This document shows positions 7,350 through 10,954 of a DNA stretch of 10,954 nucleotides, piece after piece. Numbering within the stretch: the first letter of the stretch is position 1; every line of letters begins with the position of its first letter. The position numbers were made by a program, and so were the translations under genes. The stretch spans positions 1-10,954 of the forward strand of contig JAQIWT010001399.1 of assembly GCA_034696485.1 (NCBI GenBank). Direction: 5' to 3'. This DNA comes from Isohypsibius dastychi. Its lineage: Eukaryota; Tardigrada; Eutardigrada; Parachela; Isohypsibiidae. The notes beneath the pieces were generated by a model. It was not told the origin of the DNA, searched no databases, and saw only the letters and a list, made by a program, of their open reading frames with translations.

Positions 7350-7520
7350 TAATTCAACCCGACTCTGCGCATGCGCTGCCAGTCAGTGAACTCAGAACAA
7401 TGAAAAGCTGCTGAAGCGAGCAGATTACATTGCAAGATGTAACCTGTTGAAGTTTCTCGCGGGAAATGAACAACCAATTCTTCAGGTAGCCCGCTCAGTC
7501 AAAAAATTTTGCAAACTGTA
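7350..7520 (+). repeat. Diverged direct repeat, copy A
   Basis: This aligns with 8817-8975 in the same orientation at roughly 65-70% identity with small indels. Shared blocks include AACAATGA, AAGCGAGCAG, AAGATGTAA and CTCAGTCAAAAAATT. The copies are about 1.45 kb apart. This could be a dispersed repeat family, a duplicated regulatory region or very old LTR-like ends. There are no coding hallmarks of a retrotransposon between them. Confidence 0.6.
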
Positions 7521-7871
7521 GTTTAAGTTCGAGTTACTTTTGACTTGAGAATATGCTGTAAATATAGAATGCTAAGAATACGTGAAAAGAATTAGAGTTG
7601 ACAATTCTACGAAGATACAATCCCAGCCTCTGGTGCGAAAAAACAAGCTACCGATCGCAACTTCGACCACCAAGCTATATAAACTTTTTTCCTCCTACAG
7701 TTCACACGCGCAAGCAATCATAGGGTCATTAACATAGGTGGGGAACTGATAGGTAAGGGTTAAGGTGTAGCAGATATCAAAAGCAGTTACTGGTCTATTG
7801 GACAATTCGCTGAAGTTTCCTTCATATAAAATATAGCGCATGTTGTTTTTTACCACGTTTCGTCGCCGCAT
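7521..7871. other. Non-coding stretch with a TATA-like box
   Basis: No gene is supported. A TATATAAA at 7676-7683 is followed, about 70 bp on, by a GATAG|GTAAGG donor-like site near 7751. That would fit a promoter plus a non-coding first exon, but no downstream coding exon on the plus strand is convincing. Confidence 0.3.
7676..7683 (+). promoter_or_regulatory. TATA-like box
   Basis: TATATAAA matches the eukaryotic TATA consensus. No clear gene follows on the plus strand, so this may be fortuitous in AT-rich DNA. Confidence 0.25.
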
Positions 7872-7959
7872 ATCAGCCGAATATCAGACGAATAACAGCC
7901 GAATAACAGCCGAATATCAGTCAAAAATCAGCGGAATATAAGCCAAATATCAGCCGAAT
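7872..7959 (+). repeat. 11-bp tandem minisatellite, eight units
   Basis: The unit is ATCAGCCGAAT. Exactly eight contiguous 11-bp units occupy 88 bp with no indel; variants include AACAGCCGAAT (twice), ATCAGTCAAAA and ATAAGCCAAAT. An 11-bp period is close to one helical turn, so the AT and CG positions of each unit lie on the same DNA face. Confidence 0.92.
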
Positions 7960-8211
7960 GCCACACTGTGCGATAAGTTTCAAAGATAGCAATTACTGAC
8001 GAGACACTTTGATGAAAATAAAATATTCACTGATGCAAGAGCATTGAATGTCGCAACCCAGCTAACGACGTAGCGTGGTGCGAATTCGCATTTACAAGGC
8101 AAAATAACCACGGATCGATGTTTCTACCGCATCGATTCCGGCGTAATGGCTGCGCGGGTGAGATTCCCCTGCTTCGCTTTGCCTAGCCACAACTCGCCCC
8201 CTCGCAGTTTT

Positions 8212-8217
8212 TTTATT
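8212..8217 (-). terminator. AATAAA signal overlapping a minus-strand stop
   Basis: TTTATT on the plus strand reads AATAAA on the minus strand and contains the TAA of the 65-codon frame ending at 8213. It is meaningful only if that frame is a gene. Confidence 0.25.
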
Positions 8218-8410
8218 TACCGGGCCGGGGGTTACCTTCGAAAAAGCGGTTCATTGATTGCGTCTGAGGGTATAGCATTTTTTCTGGGAGAATGTTGGGC
8301 ATGTGTTCTCCACAGCACTCTTGCAGTCGCTGTTCCCGAACAAACTGTTGCCGTAACTCGAATCCCTGTTGATCTATGCAGCGCATTTTTTCGGTGTATA
8401 ACTCAGACAT
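8213..8410 (-). CDS. Candidate 65-residue hypothetical protein
   Basis: The frame runs from an ATG (8408-8410) to a TAA (8213-8215) on the minus strand. The product is hydrophilic and Glu/Gln/Arg-rich, with a likely amphipathic helix (ELRQQFVREQRLQECC), several Met residues and no signal peptide. The stop is embedded in AATAAA on the minus strand, as at the secreted peptide gene. A donor-like AAG|GTAACC at 8235 could instead end a first coding exon before the stop. The plus strand over the same interval (8146-8424) is also open for 92 codons from an ATG, but its product is a mixed hydrophobic sequence with less natural composition. I prefer the minus frame. No family is recognised. Confidence 0.3.
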   Translation of the reverse strand: MSELYTEKMRCIDQQGFELRQQFVREQRLQECCGEHMPNILPEKMLYPQTQSMNRFFEGNPRPGK

Positions 8411-8424
8411 TCGGGTTCGTTTGA

Positions 8425-8816
8425 TTTGAGTTCAGCGGTTATTCTGACGTATCTGTCGTCTGTCCCGTACTTCTACAATTTTTTCATAAATGTTTTCATT
8501 AATCGAGTTTTTGCCACACTACTGTAAGTTCGTTTCTGATATCTCTGCAACTTCGGTGTTTTCTGCGACATTTGGTTTGAGGTTCAATCTGCATTCGTAG
8601 ATCTGTCATTCAACTACAGATTCGTCATTTCTTTTTCCGAAATACAGTGAATACTGTAGACCGGTTACGCTGTAATTATGACGAACGCATAGAAGGTCTA
8701 AATACACGCCTCCAATGTAGGTGCACCCGGCAGAAAATATTCGATATCATTTCAAATTTTGTTTAAATCCCTCTTCTCTGAAATTCCAGCGAAACCGACT
8801 GCTCTATTCGGGATGT
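8425..8816. other. Anonymous sequence, no supported gene
   Basis: Several TCTGTCGT/TCGTCATTTCT-like short words recur between 8440 and 8640. A small inverted repeat TACAGT-GAAT-ACTGTA lies at 8643-8658. If the minus-strand frame at 8213-8410 is a gene, this would be its upstream region, but I see no clear TATA box. Confidence 0.4.
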
Positions 8817-8975
8817 GAACTCAACCAGATTCTGCACTCTCGGGGAACTTGCAACAATGATAGGTTGCTGTAAGCGAGCAGGTTGATTCGAAAGATGTAA
8901 TCAGTTGTATAATCTTGCATGAAATTACAGACCCATTCTAGACGCCTCAGTCAAAAAATTATGGCGAGTACATTC
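8817..8975 (+). repeat. Diverged direct repeat, copy B
   Basis: This is the same-orientation partner of 7350-7520 (about 65-70% identity by eye), ending in the shared CTCAGTCAAAAAATT block. Similarity fades on both sides. Confidence 0.6.
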
Positions 8976-9044
8976 TTTGACACTACGCGAAATGACCCGT
9001 AGGTTTATAGGCGTAGGTAGGGCCCGGCAAAGTATGATAGGGTT

Positions 9045-9080
9045 AATTTAAGTGGTATATAAGAATATACTACTAATTTA
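9045..9080. repeat. Hairpin-forming inverted repeat
   Basis: AGTGGTATAT (9051-9060) and ATATACTACT (9065-9074) pair across a 4-base AAGA loop with one G-T type mismatch. AT-rich flanks extend the symmetry imperfectly. TATATAAG within it also resembles a TATA box. Confidence 0.6.
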
Positions 9081-9127
9081 CCGTCGATTGTTAGTAGGTA
9101 GGGAAGTCATGCGCGATTCGAGTGAGA

Positions 9128-9218
9128 TGCATTGATGCAAGTGCATCAGTTTTTTGGAATTAAGGTATGCATCTGATGCAAGATTTGAGACTTGTTTTTT
9201 GAGCTTGCATCTGATGCA
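9128..9218. repeat. Palindrome cluster 1 (TGCATC[N]GATGCA)
   Basis: TGCATTGATGCA lies at 9128-9139, a half-site TGCATCAG at 9142-9149, and full TGCATCTGATGCA sites at 9168-9180 and 9206-9218 (spacing 38 bp). The two last sites are extended by one base on one or both sides to TTGCATCTGATGCAA. The spacers share T-runs followed by GA or GGA. Confidence 0.9.
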
Positions 9219-9803
9219 AGAATTTGTTAAGAATAGGTTTTCCAAGGAGCGATCAGGGAAGGAACTTTATTAGGAGGAAGAGAGATGGAGTAGAAAGTTC
9301 CAAGCAGCCGCCCAGATAGAACGAACAGGCTTGCTTATATACTGTACAGACCAGACGATGACTAAAAAGATCTAGTTCGACTACACATGATCAGCTTTAA
9401 ATAACCACTGGAAAGATCAAGACAGTGAGAAAGGCGAAGAACCTAATTAGCGCATATGTGATTCTAGACACATGACGTTGGTTATCTTAACAAATTTTTT
9501 GGGGATATTTCCGGCTTGCATCGATGCACACTAAATAAACCCACAAAAATGGAAAAAAATCGAAAAATTGTCAAGCCGGGCCACTGAAACTCAAACAATT
9601 TTATTATCAATTCATTTGTATTCAAGTTGTTTTAGTTGTTTTGCGTCATGTTTTAAGATCTGTTACGTGCTTTTCCCTATATTGTTTTTTTCCGTAAACC
9701 ACAAGCAAATTATCTAGTTCCATATTTCGATTAAATTGTGATAGGCGAGAGGGGGTAAGAGACTATACACCTTAATATACCTGATTTATTTCATATCTAC
9801 GTA
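9219..9803. other. Sequence between palindrome clusters
   Basis: No gene is supported. It contains an 8-bp perfect inverted repeat (GGAACTTT 9261-9268, AAAGTTCC 9294-9301), a TATATA at 9336-9341 and a lone 12-bp palindrome TGCATCGATGCA at 9517-9528. The 9530-9740 part is AT-rich with many T-runs. Confidence 0.45.
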
Positions 9804-9938
9804 TGCATCGATGCATTTTTTTGAAAATTAGGCATGCATCTGATGCAAGATTTTTTTTCGTCGAATTGACCCTTGCATCAGATGCATTTTTTTGAGGCTC
9901 AGTTTTTGACCTTGCATCTGATGCATACCATGCATCAG
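9804..9938. repeat. Palindrome cluster 2, about 39-bp period
   Basis: TGCATCGATGCA lies at 9804-9815, followed by TGCATCTGATGCA (9835-9847), TGCATCAGATGCA (9874-9886) and TGCATCTGATGCA (9913-9925). Start-to-start spacings are 31, 39 and 39 bp. A half-site TGCATCAG closes the array at 9931-9938. Spacers are related (a run of seven or eight T soon after each palindrome, GACCT or GACCCT before two of them), so this is a degenerate tandem repeat whose best-conserved part is the palindrome. Confidence 0.92.
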
Positions 9939-10083
9939 TCCATCCCGAAACTGGAATCACCCCTGCAGGGAAGTAAAGTGGCGTTGGCGGGGATACCACT
10001 TCCCTTGGAGAGCAAGATATTTGTCTGTGTTTTGTTTATCTTAACTCTTCCCTTACAAGGTCATTTTGGTTACGCCAATTACC

Positions 10084-10103
10084 GGGTGGGATTTTTTCCA
10101 CCC
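10084..10103. repeat. Hairpin GGGTGG / CCACCC
   Basis: GGGTGG (10084-10089) pairs with CCACCC (10098-10103) over an 8-base loop, which can close further by G-T and A-T pairs. CAGTTGACCA follows 5 bp downstream. Confidence 0.5.
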
Positions 10104-10493
10104 CAGGTCAGTTGACCAATGCGGTGTGTTATAGTTAGCGAAAACGACCTTAGGCCAAGCTTACTTATTTATTGATTTTTGCTGGTTTGAAGAGGGATCA
10201 ATACCCGCAGTCCATAAATTGCTACAGAAACTGTGAAAAGTGAAAGTAGATGTATTTTAACGTACGGCTATGGGATTCTAGTTTGTTAGGTCGATCTGGG
10301 TCAAGGGAATTATTTTCGGAGGTTATTCTGAAGTTTTATTCAGACCAAAGCAAGCATTGTTTGAGACTGTCATGCTTGCCTGGAATAGTGTTGCTTTAAT
10401 TGGGCGCAAGTTGTCTGTTTGCTGTCCATCTTGAGAACAAAGGGCGACTGACCGCTGCCCGGCTGCTGGTTTTCGCCTTGCCCGGCAGTTGAC

Positions 10494-10514
10494 CAGTGGA
10501 AAAAAGTTCCACTG
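10494..10514. repeat. Hairpin CAGTGGAA / TTCCACTG
   Basis: A perfect 8-bp stem (10494-10501 with 10507-10514) encloses a 5-base AAAAG loop. The second CAGTTGACCA copy overlaps its 5' edge. Confidence 0.65.
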
Positions 10515-10820
10515 TTCACGAATTTATTTTTGAACGCCTGTTTGATCTAAAAATGAATTTTTGAACTCCATCCTACGCAAAAAAGACCGTGGCAGAGTTC
10601 TGTACTTTTGAAATCCGTTTATGTTTTTTCCTGTGAAAGATACAGCCATTTGAATGGAAACTGGTGGCGAACCCACAAAAACAATCCCAGACGCTTTACA
10701 GTAATGTGGGAATAACTAAACTCTACGTTGATTTTGAAATCAAAAGCTGTCAGGCTCATAGTTCAGAAAGCTCACTTAGTCTTCCGCGTTCAGTGCTGGT
10801 TTAATGGGAAAAAACAGTCG

Positions 10821-10954
10821 GAGTTTGGTAGTTTGGCAGTTTGACGAGTTTGACGCTTTCTCATGGTAACAGGTACATGTACTGTAGGAGTGTGGCAGTT
10901 TGACGAGTTTGACATAAAATAGTGAAATAGTAAATTTTGGAATTTGGCAGTTTG
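10821..10954 (+). repeat. GTTTGRC-rich direct repeat array, cut by the window edge
   Basis: The 21-mer TGGCAGTTTGACGAGTTTGAC occurs exactly at 10834-10854 and 10893-10913 (59 bp apart), and TGGCAGTTTG begins a third copy at 10945-10954. Internally it is built from AGTTTGR words, which also extend left to 10821. Between the first two copies is the perfect 10-bp palindrome GTACATGTAC (10873-10882). The array probably continues past the window. Confidence 0.9.

Larger units (their letters stand above)
9939..10820. other. Anonymous sequence with two hairpins
   Basis: No gene is supported. An apparent 80-codon plus frame at 9873-10115 starts inside the palindromes and is not credible. Two stable hairpins are listed separately. 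The decamer CAGTTGACCA occurs twice (10109-10118 and 10486-10495), each time touching or near a hairpin. Confidence 0.45.

Noticed and set aside
8146-8424. 92-codon plus-strand ORF starting at an ATG
   Set aside because: The minus frame over the same DNA has a more natural hydrophilic composition and an AATAAA at its stop. No supporting signals exist for the plus frame.
7350-8975. LTR retrotransposon
   Set aside because: The direct repeats are short and about 30-35% diverged, have no TG...CA ends or target duplication, and no gag/pol-like coding lies between them.
9261-9341. Promoter with operator-like inverted repeat GGAACTTT/AAAGTTCC and TATATA
   Set aside because: No gene follows on either strand within several hundred bases, and both motifs are short enough to occur by chance in this composition.
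9128-9938. CRISPR-like array (short palindromic repeats with about 25-bp spacers)
   Set aside because: Repeats are only 12-15 bp, spacing varies (31-39 bp), spacers are related to each other by T-runs, no cas genes are present, and the context is eukaryotic. It is a degenerate tandem repeat.
9772-10115. ORFs on both strands across the palindrome cluster
   Set aside because: Their N-terminal or central parts are translations of the palindromic repeats (His-Met-Gln and Ser-Asp-Ala words), which repeats produce trivially.
10484-10520. Helitron 3' end (hairpin followed by CTRR)
   Set aside because: A hairpin is present, but the following bases are TTCACG rather than CTRR, and no matching TC-type 5' end is visible.

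Overview
The window looks like a piece of a eukaryotic, probably invertebrate animal, nuclear genome. The base composition is moderately AT-rich. There are no operon-like runs of long ORFs. Candidate introns are short (54-70 bp) with GTAAGY-like donors and TTTGCAG/TTTCAG acceptors. Several AATAAA signals, TATA-like boxes and minisatellites are present. I cannot name the species or phylum. No rRNA, tRNA, IS element, CRISPR array or recognisable transposase or reverse transcriptase was found.

Coding content is sparse. The longest ATG-type ORFs are about 100 codons, which a simple stop-frequency estimate (about 6% of random codons are stops at this composition) already predicts by chance in 11 kb. 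The only gene I call with reasonable confidence is at 5364-5621. It encodes a small secreted cysteine-bearing peptide with a hydrophobic signal peptide, a 54-bp in-frame intron just after it, and a 4-Cys C-terminal block. Its AATAAA signal overlaps the stop codon. A weaker candidate on the minus strand (8213-8410) also has an AATAAA overlapping its stop.

Layout: 1-1196 is mostly anonymous, with a poly-C run, one weak coding-like stretch (530-844) and a C-rich block that is a G-quadruplex motif on the minus strand (976-1011). 1197-2660 and 3640-4030 (plus strand) and 2657-3313 (minus strand) contain protein-like frames broken by stops and frame changes. They are best treated as possible old pseudogene or transposon remnants. 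4212-5940 is a distinct structure: two 237-bp inverted repeats, about 83% identical and gap-free, flank a 1255-bp core that holds the secreted peptide gene. Each arm also carries a short signal-peptide-like ORF. 5950-7077 is anonymous apart from weak ORFs. 7078-7250 is a 19-bp minisatellite with a foldback hairpin. A diverged direct repeat pair lies at 7350-7520 and 8817-8975, with an 11-bp, eight-copy minisatellite (7872-7959) between them. 9128-9938 holds two clusters plus one singleton of a 12-13-bp palindrome (TGCATC[N]GATGCA), spaced mostly 38-39 bp apart. The right edge (10821-10954) is a GTTTGRC-rich direct repeat array running out of the window.

The genes do not form an evident pathway. 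The coherent unit is the inverted-repeat cassette around the secreted peptide gene. The palindrome array is the most unusual non-coding signal.
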